Source: Enterobacter chengduensis (GTDB lineage: Bacteria; Pseudomonadota; Gammaproteobacteria; Enterobacterales; Enterobacteriaceae). Taken from it: DNA of 64,000 bases. Shown here one piece after another: positions 33,801-43,804 of this stretch. The stretch spans positions 2,046,001-2,110,000 of the forward strand of contig NZ_CP043318.1 in the NCBI RefSeq assembly GCF_001984825.2. Reading direction: 5' to 3'. The position numbers and the translations under genes were made by a program. Under the pieces are notes generated by a model. The model did not search any database, was not told the origin of the DNA, and was given only the letters and a program-made list of their open reading frames with translations. Each line of letters opens with the position of its first letter. The stretch's first letter is position 1.

Positions 33801-34829
33801 TTAATCCATAGTGAGAAAGCGTGTTTTGCTTTTTCCTTTCTTATCCTGATACATCGCGACATCCGCGGCGCGTAACGCGCTGTCTGGATCGGTTGCGGCG
33901 GGGTCCACTTCAATAACGCCGAGACTGGCTCCCGGATAAATAATATGAACGCTGCCCAGCCAGTATTCGCCAGCAATGCAGGCGCTGAGGCGCGTTTTGA
34001 GCAGCGTAATCCGCGCGTTATCCCCGTCCTCGTGGGGCTGGCTCAGCGACGCGACGAGAAACTCATCACCGCCCAGCCGGCCAATAATATCGTCCTGCTG
34101 TTTCTCTTCGGTCAAACGCTTGCCCACTTCAATCAGGAACTGGTCGCCAGCCTCGTGGCCGTAACGATCGTTAATCAGCTTGAAGTCATCCAGATCGATG
34201 AACGCAATGATGGCATTACGCTTAAGGTGCCGTGCCAGTGAAAAGAGGGTAGTCAGATCCTCAAAGATGGCGCGACGGTTGGGTAAACCGGTCAGGGCAT
34301 CCGTGTAGGAGTGCGCGATGAGGGCCGCATTGGCTTCGCGAAGCTGGGTCACCAGCGACTCTTTCTGGATGGACTGGGCAATCAGCCCGGCGAAGAGCTT
34401 CAGCACCTGTTCACCGCGCTCGCTAAGCGGCTTTTTGGACGTGCTGGTGGCGCAGAGCGTTCCGTAGAGTGAACCATCCGCGAGATGGACAGGAATACTC
34501 ATGTAGCTGGTAATGCCGAGCGCTTTCGCCGCTTCGCAGTCCGGCCAGCGCTCGGGAACGTCGTTGCTGAAAAGCGTATCGCTATCAAGCGCGCGCTTGC
34601 ACAGCGTCTCATCCCATGGAACGCTCAGCCCCTCGGGAATTGTCATCTGCTTGCTGTTGCGGGCGTAGAGGATATGCTGCAGCCGCGCTTCGATATCCAC
34701 CTTCGTCAGGTAGGTCGACTCCATGTCCGTGACAATCTCCAGCATCTCCAGCAGCTGGCGAACGAGGCTTTCAAGGGTTTGCTCGGTGGCAAGTGTTTCT
34801 GAAACGCGAGCGAGGATAATATCCGACAT
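33801..34829 (-). CDS. dgcP: DgcP (YeaP), GAF-GGDEF diguanylate cyclase
   Basis: DgcP is a soluble diguanylate cyclase with an N-terminal GAF domain (about residues 20-160) and a C-terminal GGDEF domain. Start ATG 34829 (MSDIILARVSETLA) matches the E. coli protein and gives 342 residues; an ATG 14 codons upstream is an alternative without a binding site. DALTGLPNRR, IDLDDFKLINDRYGH and the active site GGDEF are intact. The inhibitory RxxD is not conserved (QQDD). The family makes c-di-GMP, and in Pseudomonas the orthologue localises to cell poles. It is followed by yoaK and yoaJ. Confidence 0.94.
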   Translation of the reverse strand: MSDIILARVSETLATEQTLESLVRQLLEMLEIVTDMESTYLTKVDIEARLQHILYARNSKQMTIPEGLSVPWDETLCKRALDSDTLFSNDVPERWPDCEAAKALGITSYMSIPVHLADGSLYGTLCATSTSKKPLSERGEQVLKLFAGLIAQSIQKESLVTQLREANAALIAHSYTDALTGLPNRRAIFEDLTTLFSLARHLKRNAIIAFIDLDDFKLINDRYGHEAGDQFLIEVGKRLTEEKQQDDIIGRLGGDEFLVASLSQPHEDGDNARITLLKTRLSACIAGEYWLGSVHIIYPGASLGVIEVDPAATDPDSALRAADVAMYQDKKGKSKTRFLTMD

Positions 34830-34955
34830 GACGTAGAATGACTCCCAGGCAGAAGACGTCTGCATCTGCATGTTATGCTGAGTTTTTAGGCTTCAGGCAT
34901 AGTAAAACATGAATACAGGAAATTTAATATATGCCGGGAGGGGGCAGCTGCAGAG

Positions 34956-35030
34956 AAAAAAGCCCCGTTGTTGAGACCGGGGCAAAGACATCTTGATTAC
35001 GGAATGATGTTCTCTGGTCATATCGAGAAC
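34956..35030 (-). ncRNA. Candidate small RNA or leader upstream of dgcP
   Basis: On the minus strand a hairpin GCCCCG/CGGGGC (34962-34983) is followed by six T, an intrinsic terminator that ends 85-127 bp before dgcP and has no gene before it. About 75 nt upstream there is a -10 TATAGT (35038-35043). Between them a second stem GTTCTC/GAGAAC (35009-35014 with 35025-35030) would sit at the 5' end. This layout fits a short two-hairpin RNA or a terminated dgcP leader. I do not recognise the sequence. Confidence 0.4.
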
Positions 35031-35137
35031 ACGCCACACTATAGTGCTGAAAAGTGCAGTTAAAATGGAGAAATCATGGAGAACGCGGCGATGACCCGTT
35101 ACCCTTAGACTGTAACGATGTCAAAAGGATCAATAAG

Positions 35138-35392
35138 ATGAGATTTCTGCTTCTGGCGCTTGCGCTTCCCCTGGCGGCCTGCACCGCGAAAACCACGCCA
35201 CCCGATGCGCCGAAACCGCCGCACGCTATAGGTATGGCGAACCCGGCTTCCGTGTACTGTCTGGAGAAAGGCGGGGAACAGGTCCCGGTTCAAAGCCCGC
35301 AGGGCGTACGCACGGAGTGCAAATTACCGGGCGGCGAAACGATCGATGAATGGACGCTCTATCGTCGGGATCATCCGCAACCCACCAGGTGA
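35138..35392 (+). CDS. yoaF: YoaF, DUF333 outer-membrane lipoprotein
   Basis: An 84-residue lipoprotein. The signal peptide ends in the lipobox LAAC, so Cys18 is acylated, and position +2 is Thr, which allows outer-membrane sorting by the Lol system. The DUF333 core (IGMANPASVYCLEKGG and GGETIDEW) follows and matches E. coli YoaF. Function unknown. AAAGGAT precedes ATG 35138. Confidence 0.93.
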   Translation: MRFLLLALALPLAACTAKTTPPDAPKPPHAIGMANPASVYCLEKGGEQVPVQSPQGVRTECKLPGGETIDEWTLYRRDHPQPTR

Positions 35393-35472
35393 CAGACCTA
35401 TAGCGCCTGCGATACACTTCTCTATAGGATTAATCTTAGCCAGTTTCTGGCGTTCGTTACCGCGAGAGAAGT

Positions 35473-35778
35473 ATGTTTCAGCTAAAACCGGGCAGCATGG
35501 CAATGATCGTGGGTGCCCGCACGGCGTCTGGTCGTCGCAATATTGGTAAATCTGTTGAGCTGTTTGGCCTTTGCCAGCCTGGCCAGCGTTTCGTTAACCC
35601 GGTCAACGGCGTGATGACGCAATTACCGGCCACCGCCGACCGCGCGCTCTGGCTGGTGACGGGTGATGTTTACGCTTTTGACAACCAGCACGGCTTTGCG
35701 TTTGTCCGCGCCGAACATCTGATGCCGCTCACCCCGGATGACGCGCCGCAAATCCAGGATGAGCTGACCATCGGCTGA
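35473..35778 (+). CDS. Hypothetical protein, 101 residues
   Basis: I do not recognise this gene. The product is a soluble 101-residue protein rich in beta-type residues and glycine: FQLKPGSMAMIVGA, a single Cys in LFGLCQPGQRF, ALWLVTGDVYAF, and a C-terminal HLMPLTPDD. The pattern suggests a small SH3-like beta barrel, but this is a guess. GCGAGAGAAGT before ATG 35473 is a usable binding site, and codon use is like its neighbours. It lies between yoaF (same strand) and yeaO (convergent, adjacent stop). Confidence 0.75.
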   Translation: MFQLKPGSMAMIVGARTASGRRNIGKSVELFGLCQPGQRFVNPVNGVMTQLPATADRALWLVTGDVYAFDNQHGFAFVRAEHLMPLTPDDAPQIQDELTIG

Positions 35779-36123
35779 TTACAGGCGGCGCAGCCAGTCG
35801 GCCAGGACCCGGGCGTGATTTTGCTCCGTGTTTTTGGCAGCAAAGAGCAGGGTGACGGTCTGCCCGTTCGCCAGCGTCGCCAGACGCCTTCCCTCATCAG
35901 CATGCTGCGCCAGCTCTTCCCGATAGGCCTGACTGAAGGTGGCGAAATCAAGGGTCTCGCTATGAAAGGCCTTGCGTAATTCATTCGAGGGAGTGAGCGT
36001 TTTACACCACTCATCATAGGCGAGGTCCGTTTTCTTAACCCCGCGCGGCCACAGCCTGTCCACCAGTACCCGATAGCCGTCGTCCGGGTCTGCCTGTTCG
36101 TATACCCGCTTGCACTGAATCAT
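35779..36123 (-). CDS. yeaO: YeaO, DUF488 family protein
   Basis: A 114-residue soluble protein of the DUF488 family, close to E. coli YeaO (115 residues). The family signature GYRVLVDRLWPRGVKKTD is at residues 17-34, and the end LFAAKNTEQNHARVLADWL is conserved. Function is unknown. Its stop abuts that of the convergent unknown gene. Confidence 0.93.
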   Translation of the reverse strand: MIQCKRVYEQADPDDGYRVLVDRLWPRGVKKTDLAYDEWCKTLTPSNELRKAFHSETLDFATFSQAYREELAQHADEGRRLATLANGQTVTLLFAAKNTEQNHARVLADWLRRL

Positions 36124-36178
36124 GATTCCGCCCTCCCAATTTAAGGTATTGTGATAATTGCAAAAGATCGGTAGTCTG

Positions 36179-36221
36179 AGGTTCCTTATGTTATCTGATA
36201 ATACTCTGGCATAAGGAACCT
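36179..36221. promoter_or_regulatory. 12-bp inverted repeat over promoter and ribosome binding site
   Basis: Perfect arms AGGTTCCTTATG (36179-36190) and CATAAGGAACCT (36210-36221) with a 19-bp spacer. The right arm contains the AAGGA of the next gene, four bases before its ATG. The spacer contains a -10-like GATAAT (near 36196-36201). It may be an operator on both sides of a -10 or an RNA hairpin hiding the start. Confidence 0.7.
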
Positions 36222-36224
36222 TTC

Positions 36225-36935
36225 ATGGAACACCTCCCGGTTAAAACGACGCTGCGCATTGCCCTGGTTGGCGATTACAATCCCGCCGTTATTGCGCATC
36301 AGGCGATCCCGTTGGCCATTGACGACGCCGCCGCCGTCCTTGACCTCACCGCCGATTACGACTGGCTTGCCACCACGGAGCTGACAAGCCCCGAAGACCT
36401 GGTGGGCTACGATGCCATCTGGCTGGTTCCAGCCAGCCCCTATAAAAACACCGGTGCCGCCTTTATCGCCGCGCGCTACGCCCGTGAAAACAGCATTCCG
36501 TTTCTTGGTACCTGCGGTGGGTTCCAGCATGCGCTGATTGAGTATGCCCGCAATGTGCTGGGCTGGGCTGATGCGGCACACGCCGAGACGGATACCGAAG
36601 GCACCATGGTGATTGCGCCGCTGACCTGCTCGCTGGTGGAAAAAACCGATGCGGTTGAGCTGCGCAAAAATACGCTGATTGCGAAAGCGTACGGCAAGCC
36701 GGAGATTGAAGAGGGGTATCACTGCAACTATGGCGTGTCGCCGGAATTTGCCCAGGCGCTGGAGAGCGGTGATATGCGCGTGACGGGCTGGGACGACCAG
36801 GGGGAAATTCGCGCCGCGGAACTGGTTACGCACCCGTTCTTCGTGATCACCTTGTTCCAGCACGAGCGTGCTGCGCTGGAAGGGCGTCCGGTGGTGCTGG
36901 TGCAGGCCATGCTGCGCGCGGCGCGCGATTCATAA
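36225..36935 (+). CDS. CTP-synthase C-terminal-like class I amidotransferase
   Basis: A 236-residue stand-alone protein similar to the glutaminase half of CTP synthase. The nucleophile elbow is FLGTCGGFQHA (Cys near residue 97). The CTP-synthase ending with FHPE is replaced by FVITLFQHERA, so the catalytic histidine is missing or shifted by one. No CTP-synthase synthetase domain is present. Databases label such proteins as CTP-synthase-related (seleno)proteins; here no in-frame TGA is used. Substrate and role are unknown. It is divergent from yeaO, and the start region lies in a large inverted repeat. Confidence 0.82.
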   Translation: MEHLPVKTTLRIALVGDYNPAVIAHQAIPLAIDDAAAVLDLTADYDWLATTELTSPEDLVGYDAIWLVPASPYKNTGAAFIAARYARENSIPFLGTCGGFQHALIEYARNVLGWADAAHAETDTEGTMVIAPLTCSLVEKTDAVELRKNTLIAKAYGKPEIEEGYHCNYGVSPEFAQALESGDMRVTGWDDQGEIRAAELVTHPFFVITLFQHERAALEGRPVVLVQAMLRAARDS

Positions 36936-36950
36936 TGCCGTCGTTTTTTT

Positions 36951-36979
36951 GCCGGGTGGCGCTGCGCTTGCCCGGCCTA
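36951..36979. repeat. Single REP element
   Basis: GCCGGGTGGCGCTGCGCTTGCCCGGCCTA, an imperfect palindrome of REP type between convergent genes (amidotransferase and nimT). Confidence 0.8.
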
Positions 36980-36981
36980 TA

Positions 36982-38169
36982 TTAGCGCGGCGCAATCTCC
37001 CGATCTCGCCCGGCCAGAACGCCGCAAAGAGCCATTATCACGGCGGCCAGGGCGCAGCCCAGAAGCGGGATTTGCCAGTCTCCCGCGCTGTCGTGAATTT
37101 TTCCCATCAGCGGCGGGCCGCAGGCGGCGAGCAGGTAGCCGATCGATTGTGCCATGCCGGACAGCGCCGCAGCCTGGTGCGCCGAGCTGGCGCGCAGGCC
37201 GATAAACGTCAGGCCGAGGATCATCGTTGCCCCGGAGCCAAAGCCAAACACCAGCGTCCACATTACCGCCAGATCGGGCATAAACCATAACCCCGCCGCG
37301 CTTACCGCGCACATCAGCGCCGCCGCGCCGGCAATGCCCCGCTGATCTTTCAGGCGGTGGAGGATCAGCGGCACGGCAAGCCCCGGCACCGCCGTGGCCA
37401 GCTGCAACAGCCCGTGCACCGAGCCTGCCTGCGCTTCACTGTAGCCGTGGCTAAGCAGTATCGCCGGCAGCCAGCCGATGATGACGTAGTAAATCAGCGA
37501 GTTAATTCCCAAAAAGAGCGTTACCTGCCAGGCGAGCGCCGAGCGCCAGATCGCGCGATTGTGCAGCGCGCCAGCGCCCGTTACCGTCGCAACGTGTTTT
37601 TGTCGCCACTGCGGCAGCCAGAGCAGCAGCGCGATCAGCGGGAACACCATCAGCATCAGCAGCGCGCCGTGCCAGCCCGAATTCCCCTGCGCCAGAGGAA
37701 CAATCAGCGCCGAGCCAAACGCCGCCGAGACGCCCATCGTCAGGGAGTAGGCGCCGGTGAGCTTCGCCACATGGCCCGGAAAGTCGCGTTTAATTAATCC
37801 GGGTAACAGCACGTTCCCGAGCGCAATACCGCAGCCGATGACTGCCGTTCCGATGAAAAGCAATGCGGGGGATGGCAGGGAGCGAACGGCAATCCCGGCG
37901 CAAATCAGCAGCAGGGCGATAAACAGGCTGCGCTCCATGCCGATACGCCGGGCAACGCCTGCGGCGAGCGGCGAAACGAGGGCGAAAGCCAGCAGGGGAA
38001 GGGTGGTTAGCAAACCGGTTTGCGCCGTGCTTAAGCCATAATCAAGACGAATAGCGTCGAGCAGCGGGGCTGCCCCGGTAAAGGTGACGCGAAGCGTGGT
38101 GGCAATCATCAGGATGCCTGCAATCAACAGCGCGCCGTGTTTTCCTGAGGTGTGAATAGCAGTAGTCAT
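36982..38169 (-). CDS. nimT: NimT (YeaN), MFS exporter of the CynX/NimT family
   Basis: A 395-residue major-facilitator protein with twelve predicted TM helices, related to the cyanate permease family. E. coli NimT exports 2-nitroimidazole when overproduced. The family loop between TM2 and TM3 reads LAAGVARRIGMERS. It is divergent from its regulator gene nimR across 99 bp, the arrangement of E. coli yeaN-yeaM. Confidence 0.93.
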   Translation of the reverse strand: MTTAIHTSGKHGALLIAGILMIATTLRVTFTGAAPLLDAIRLDYGLSTAQTGLLTTLPLLAFALVSPLAAGVARRIGMERSLFIALLLICAGIAVRSLPSPALLFIGTAVIGCGIALGNVLLPGLIKRDFPGHVAKLTGAYSLTMGVSAAFGSALIVPLAQGNSGWHGALLMLMVFPLIALLLWLPQWRQKHVATVTGAGALHNRAIWRSALAWQVTLFLGINSLIYYVIIGWLPAILLSHGYSEAQAGSVHGLLQLATAVPGLAVPLILHRLKDQRGIAGAAALMCAVSAAGLWFMPDLAVMWTLVFGFGSGATMILGLTFIGLRASSAHQAAALSGMAQSIGYLLAACGPPLMGKIHDSAGDWQIPLLGCALAAVIMALCGVLAGRDREIAPR

Positions 38170-38268
38170 TTTGTTCTCATACGTTCAAGCGAGCGCACAC
38201 AATACCGAGTTTCCCGGCGGTTGAAATCAGGCTAAAATGACAGTTTATCGCTAATATCGGACAAACTG

Positions 38269-39060
38269 ATGATTGGTCTGGGACTGGACGGCTACGATCC
38301 CGATAGCCAGCACGATGCGGCCGCCGCGTTTCGCATCCGCGTGGTGGCGGAGGAACAGTATATTCCCCGACACCATCACCGTAAGGGGCAGCTGATTCTG
38401 GCTCTCGGCGGCGCGATCACCTGCGAAGTGGAAAATGCCATGCTGATGGTTCCGCCCCAGTATGCCGTCTGGATCCCCGGTCAAATGCCGCACAGCAACC
38501 GGGCCACGCCGGGCGCGCAGCTCTGCTTTTTGTTCATTGAACCGGGGGCGACAGGCTTGCCCGACCGTTGCTGCACCCTGAAAATCTCTCCCCTGGTGCG
38601 GGAGCTGATTTTGTCCCTCGCGGAAAAAACGCGTGAGCAGCTCTCTCTTGCGGCCACATCGCGCCTGGTGGACGTCCTGTTTGACGAGCTGCCGCTCCAG
38701 CGTCAGGAGCATCTGCAGCTGCCCGTTTCACCTCATCCTAAAATCAGGCTGATGAGCGAGAAGATGGCGGACGATCCCGCCGCCTGGCAGACGCTGGCGC
38801 AGTGGGCAAGCCACTTTGCCATGAGCGAACGCAACCTGGCGCGGCTGGTGGTGAAAGAGACCGGTTTAAGCTTTCGCCGCTGGCGCCACCAGCTACAGCT
38901 CATTGTGGCCCTTCAGCATCTGATCGGCGGGAAATCGGTCCAGCAGGTGGCCCACTCGCTGGGCTATGACTCGACCACCGCGTTTATCACCATGTTCAAG
39001 AAGGGGCTGGGCCAGACGCCGGCGCGTTATATGGCCAGCCTGACTACGACTTCCCAATAA
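38269..39060 (+). CDS. nimR: NimR (YeaM), AraC-family regulator
   Basis: A 263-residue transcription factor: N-terminal cupin-like domain ([27 protein letters not shown]) and C-terminal AraC helix-turn-helix domain ([24 protein letters not shown], then [19 protein letters not shown]). In E. coli NimR represses nimT, its divergent neighbour, by binding the space between them. It overlaps the 3' end of the convergent yeaL by 17 bp. Confidence 0.92.
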   Translation: MIGLGLDGYDPDSQHDAAAAFRIRVVAEEQYIPRHHHRKGQLILALGGAITCEVENAMLMVPPQYAVWIPGQMPHSNRATPGAQLCFLFIEPGATGLPDRCCTLKISPLVRELILSLAEKTREQLSLAATSRLVDVLFDELPLQRQEHLQLPVSPHPKIRLMSEKMADDPAAWQTLAQWASHFAMSERNLARLVVKETGLSFRRWRHQLQLIVALQHLIGGKSVQQVAHSLGYDSTTAFITMFKKGLGQTPARYMASLTTTSQ

Positions 39061-39490
39061 GCAGCGAGACAAGGCCAGCCGCAATCAGCGGGCCCACCGG
39101 CACCCCGCGAAAGAGCGCCACGCCCAGCACGGTGCCCACCAGCAGACCCGCCACCAGCGAGGGCTGGCTGCTCATCAGCGTGACGCCGCGACCGCCGAGC
39201 CACGAGACAAAAATTCCGACCGCGATCGCCACCAGCGATTTCCAGTTTACGAACGAGTGCAGCAGCGTTGAGGCAGGAAGCGTGCCGCTGGCGATGGGCG
39301 CCATCACCCCAATGGTTAAGATGATGATCCCGATGGTGAGGCCCTGTTTTTCTATCCACGGGAAAAAGGTGTTAAGCGGGGTCACGCGCACAATGATAAG
39401 CACCAGAATCGAGATGGCGACGGTGGTGTTATGGCTGACAAAGCCAAGCGCGGCGAGTGCCAGAAGAATAAGCAGAGTAGGGTCAAACAT
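39044..39490 (-). CDS. yeaL: YeaL, DUF441 membrane protein
   Basis: A 148-residue integral membrane protein with about four TM segments, the same length as E. coli YeaL. DUF441 function is unknown. Conserved blocks are [20 protein letters not shown] and [18 protein letters not shown]. The ATG at 39490 follows a short GGATTCCC; the 3' end overlaps nimR. Confidence 0.93.
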   Translation of the reverse strand: MFDPTLLILLALAALGFVSHNTTVAISILVLIIVRVTPLNTFFPWIEKQGLTIGIIILTIGVMAPIASGTLPASTLLHSFVNWKSLVAIAVGIFVSWLGGRGVTLMSSQPSLVAGLLVGTVLGVALFRGVPVGPLIAAGLVSLLIGKS

Positions 39491-39634
39491 AGGGAATCCT
39501 TGCCAGAATAATTAACCTGTTTACTGTACGCGCAAACGCGGCGGAGAACAGTTTCAAAAAGATTTTATCGTTGTCATAACCTTGTCATTTACGCGGATTA
39601 AAACGAAAGCAGATATCGCAAAAGGGTCGCCATC

Positions 39635-39739
39635 ATGAACGATCACATGTTTGTGGAAACGCTGATTATCTCCTCATCGTTTTTCGCTATTGCCGTTATT
39701 CTCGTCGCCTCCGTGCTGTTCCTGGAAAGAAACGGCTGA
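39635..39739 (+). CDS. yoaI: YoaI, 34-residue membrane microprotein
   Basis: ATG 39635 to TGA 39739 encodes 34 residues starting [20 protein letters not shown], one membrane helix ending in LFLERNG. It matches the E. coli small protein YoaI and has the same position between yeaL and yeaK. AAAGGGTCG upstream is a weak binding site. In E. coli yoaI is reported to belong to the PhoPQ-linked small proteins; no PhoP box is clear here. Confidence 0.88.
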   Translation: MNDHMFVETLIISSSFFAIAVILVASVLFLERNG

Positions 39740-39759
39740 CGGGGTGCCAGCCAATACGG

Positions 39760-40260
39760 TTACGCTTTATGGAAGGTCACCAGCTCAGGACGGGCAATGC
39801 GCAGGTAATCCTGAGTATCCATAATCACGGATTTCTCCAGCAGGCCGGCGTTAAACGCGATTTCGTCAAAACGCTCGAACAAAAGCGGGTCGGCAACCAG
39901 CGCCAGCTCAGGATGGAAGCTAAAGGGCGGGATAGCGCCGAAAACGCAGGCGGTCAGGGCATCGACTTCCGCCGGGCTGGCGAGGGAAGCCTTTAGCCCG
40001 CCAAAATGGCCGGCAAGCTGGCTCAGGTCAGCCTGTAAATCGGCGGCCAGGATCGCCAGAACGTGTTTTTTTACGCCGTTTCCCTTCACCTTGCAGACCA
40101 GCGCTTTGGCACCCTGGCGCAGGTCGGTTCCGCGAATTTCACTTACCGCTTCACATTTCCCGACCGCCTCGTGCTCCATAACGCGAAAGCGCGCGCCCTG
40201 CTCGGTGAGTAAGGCAATCAGCTGCTGGTGAGTGTCTGTTCCAATAACGTCGTCAGTCAT
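39760..40260 (-). CDS. yeaK: YeaK, YbaK/ProX-type aminoacyl-tRNA deacylase
   Basis: A 166-residue trans-editing domain of the YbaK family. E. coli YeaK removes mischarged serine and related amino acids from tRNA. HEAVGKCEAVSEIRGT, GAKALVCKVKGNG with the conserved lysine, and FGAIPPFSFHP are the family blocks. Length as in E. coli (167). Confidence 0.93.
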   Translation of the reverse strand: MTDDVIGTDTHQQLIALLTEQGARFRVMEHEAVGKCEAVSEIRGTDLRQGAKALVCKVKGNGVKKHVLAILAADLQADLSQLAGHFGGLKASLASPAEVDALTACVFGAIPPFSFHPELALVADPLLFERFDEIAFNAGLLEKSVIMDTQDYLRIARPELVTFHKA

Positions 40261-40359
40261 AACGATTTTCCCGGTGATAATTCAGTACGCGACTGTCTAC
40301 ATTAGCACGGGATGAACGGGGTCGAAAGAAAACAGCCAGCGGGTTCGCTGGCTGTGGGG

Positions 40360-41670
<1,311 letters not shown>

Positions 41671-41688
41671 CTATGCTGCGCGTGTAGT

Positions 41689-41716
41689 GCCGGATGCGCG
41701 GCGCGTATCCGGCCTA
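41689..41716. repeat. REP-like element between yeaG and yeaH
   Basis: GCCGGATGCGCGGCGCGTATCCGGCCTA, a palindromic REP unit. In E. coli such units in operons stabilise the upstream mRNA, which could lift yeaG over yeaH expression. Confidence 0.75.
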
Positions 41717-41755
41717 CGGTTCGTTATTGCAGGCCCCGGCGTGGAGCCTTTTGTT

Positions 41756-43690
41756 TTAAGACGATTTACGCACGCGCAGGTACCATTCGCACAGCAGGCG
41801 GACCTGCTTGCGGGTATAGCCTTTTTCCATCATACGGTCGACAAAATCGTCGTGCTTTTTCTGCTCATCGGTTGAGGTTTTGGCATTAAACGAGATCACC
41901 GGCAGCAGCTCTTCGGTATTGGAGAACATTTTCTTCTCAATGACCGTGCGCAGCTTCTCGTAGCTGGTCCAGTTCGGATTGCGCCCGTTGTTATGCGCTC
42001 TGGCGCGCAGGACGAAGTTCACAATCTCGTTACGGAAGTCTTTCGGGTTGCTGATCCCGGCAGGCTTCTCGATTTTTTCCAGCTCCGCGTTCAGGGATTC
42101 ACGGTCAAACAGCTGGCCGGTATCCGGGTCGCGGTACTCCTGATCCTGGATCCAGAAGTCAGCGTAGGTGACATAACGGTCGAAAATGTTCTGCCCGTAT
42201 TCTGAATAGGATTCCAGGTAGGCCGTCTGGATCTCTTTGCCAATGAACTCGGCGTATTTCGGGATCAGGTAACCTTTCAGGAACTCAAGGTAGCGCTCAG
42301 CCTGCTCCTGCGGGAACTGTTCGCGCTCGATTTGCTGCTCCAGCACGTAGAACAGATGCACCGGGTTGGCCGCCACCTCCGCGTGGTCGAAGTTAAAGAC
42401 GCGGGAGAGGATCTTAAACGCGAAGCGCGTGGACAGACCGTTCATCCCCTCATCAACCCCGGCGTAGTCGCGGTACTCCTGATACGACTTCGCTTTCGGG
42501 TCGGTATCTTTCAGGCTTTCACCGTCATAGACGCGCATTTTCGAATAGATGCTGGAGTTTTCCGGCTCTTTCAGACGCGAAAGGATGGAGAAGCGTGACA
42601 GCGTTTCCAGCGTGCCGGGCGCGCAGGGCGCGTGCACCAGCTCACTGTGGTTAAGCAGTTTCTCGTAAATTTTGATCTCTTCGGAGATCCGCAGGCAATA
42701 AGGCACCTTGACGATGTACACGCGGTCAAGGAAGGCCTCATTGTTTTTGTTGTTACGGAAGGTCACCCATTCAGATTCGTTCGAGTGGGCGAGAATAATC
42801 CCGTTAAACGGCAGGGCGGAAATTCCTTCCGTCCCGTTGTAGTTTCCTTCCTGCGTTGCCGTCAGCAGCGGGTGCAGCACCTTGATAGGCGCTTTAAACA
42901 TCTCGACGAATTCCATAATCCCCTGGTTAGCGCGGCACAGCGCGCCCGAGTAACCGTAGGCATCCGGATCGTTTTGCGCGAAGTTTTCCAGCTTACGAAT
43001 GTCGACTTTACCCACCAGCGCCGAGATGTCCTGGTTGTTCTCATCACCCGGTTCCGTTTTGGCAATTGCGATCTGTTCCAGGATAGACGGCCACACTTTC
43101 ACCACGCGGAATTTGGTAATGTCGCCACCAAACTCGTGCAGACGTTTTGCCGCCCACGGCGACATGATGGTGCCGAGATAGCGACGCGGGATGCCGTACT
43201 CTTTATCCAGAATTTGTGCATCTTCCTGCGGATTGAACAGGCACAGCGGATGATCGTTGACCGGGCTGCGTTCGCCGTTGGCGCTCAGCACGTAGATAGG
43301 CACGCGCTGCATCAGCGACTTCAGGCGTTCCGCCAGCGAGGACTTACCGCCGCCCACGGGGCCGAGTAAATAGAGGATCTGTTTCTTCTCTTCCAGACCC
43401 TGAGCGGCATGCTTCAGATAGGAGACAATCTGTTCGATAGCGTCTTCCATTCCATAGAATTCTTCGAACGCCGGATATCGGGCGACCACCCGATTCGAAA
43501 AGAGACGGGAAAGCCGTGGCTCCAGGGCAGTGTCAACCATGTTTGGCTCACCAATAGCCATCAATAGCCGTTCTGCCGCATTGGCATAGGCACTGCGATC
43601 TTGCCGACAGATGGTAAGAAACTCCTGCAGTGTGAACTCTTCGTCCTTGGCAGCTTCATAGCGCTGGCGATAGTGATCGAATATATTCAT
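41756..43690 (-). CDS. yeaG: YeaG, PrkA-type serine protein kinase
   Basis: A 644-residue protein with an N-terminal AAA domain and a C-terminal PrkA kinase-like domain. Walker A GPVGGGKSSLAERLK is near residue 110. In E. coli YeaG and YeaH are induced by nitrogen starvation through sigma-54/NtrC and connect to RpoS; YeaG has reported kinase activity. ATG 43690 (MNIFDHYRQRYEAAK) is conserved. A perfect sigma-54 promoter lies about 100 bp upstream. Confidence 0.96.
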   Translation of the reverse strand: MNIFDHYRQRYEAAKDEEFTLQEFLTICRQDRSAYANAAERLLMAIGEPNMVDTALEPRLSRLFSNRVVARYPAFEEFYGMEDAIEQIVSYLKHAAQGLEEKKQILYLLGPVGGGKSSLAERLKSLMQRVPIYVLSANGERSPVNDHPLCLFNPQEDAQILDKEYGIPRRYLGTIMSPWAAKRLHEFGGDITKFRVVKVWPSILEQIAIAKTEPGDENNQDISALVGKVDIRKLENFAQNDPDAYGYSGALCRANQGIMEFVEMFKAPIKVLHPLLTATQEGNYNGTEGISALPFNGIILAHSNESEWVTFRNNKNNEAFLDRVYIVKVPYCLRISEEIKIYEKLLNHSELVHAPCAPGTLETLSRFSILSRLKEPENSSIYSKMRVYDGESLKDTDPKAKSYQEYRDYAGVDEGMNGLSTRFAFKILSRVFNFDHAEVAANPVHLFYVLEQQIEREQFPQEQAERYLEFLKGYLIPKYAEFIGKEIQTAYLESYSEYGQNIFDRYVTYADFWIQDQEYRDPDTGQLFDRESLNAELEKIEKPAGISNPKDFRNEIVNFVLRARAHNNGRNPNWTSYEKLRTVIEKKMFSNTEELLPVISFNAKTSTDEQKKHDDFVDRMMEKGYTRKQVRLLCEWYLRVRKSS

Positions 43691-43789
43691 GGCATGCCGT
43701 CCTTTCGTTTTTTAGCACAGGATAAGAGCCGTTCGTATGAGTAGTGGAGGCTCCCGGAAGAGAATCTCTCGCACCTCACTGCCAGAGCA

Positions 43790-43804
43790 GCAACCTGTGT
43801 GCCA
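43790..43804 (-). promoter_or_regulatory. Sigma-54 promoter of yeaGH
   Basis: Read on the minus strand TGGCACACAGGTTGC, a perfect match to the sigma-54 -24/-12 consensus TGGCAC-N5-TTGC. The start would be near 43778, about 88 nt before the yeaG ATG. No clear NtrC site pair was recognised upstream by eye. Confidence 0.85.
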
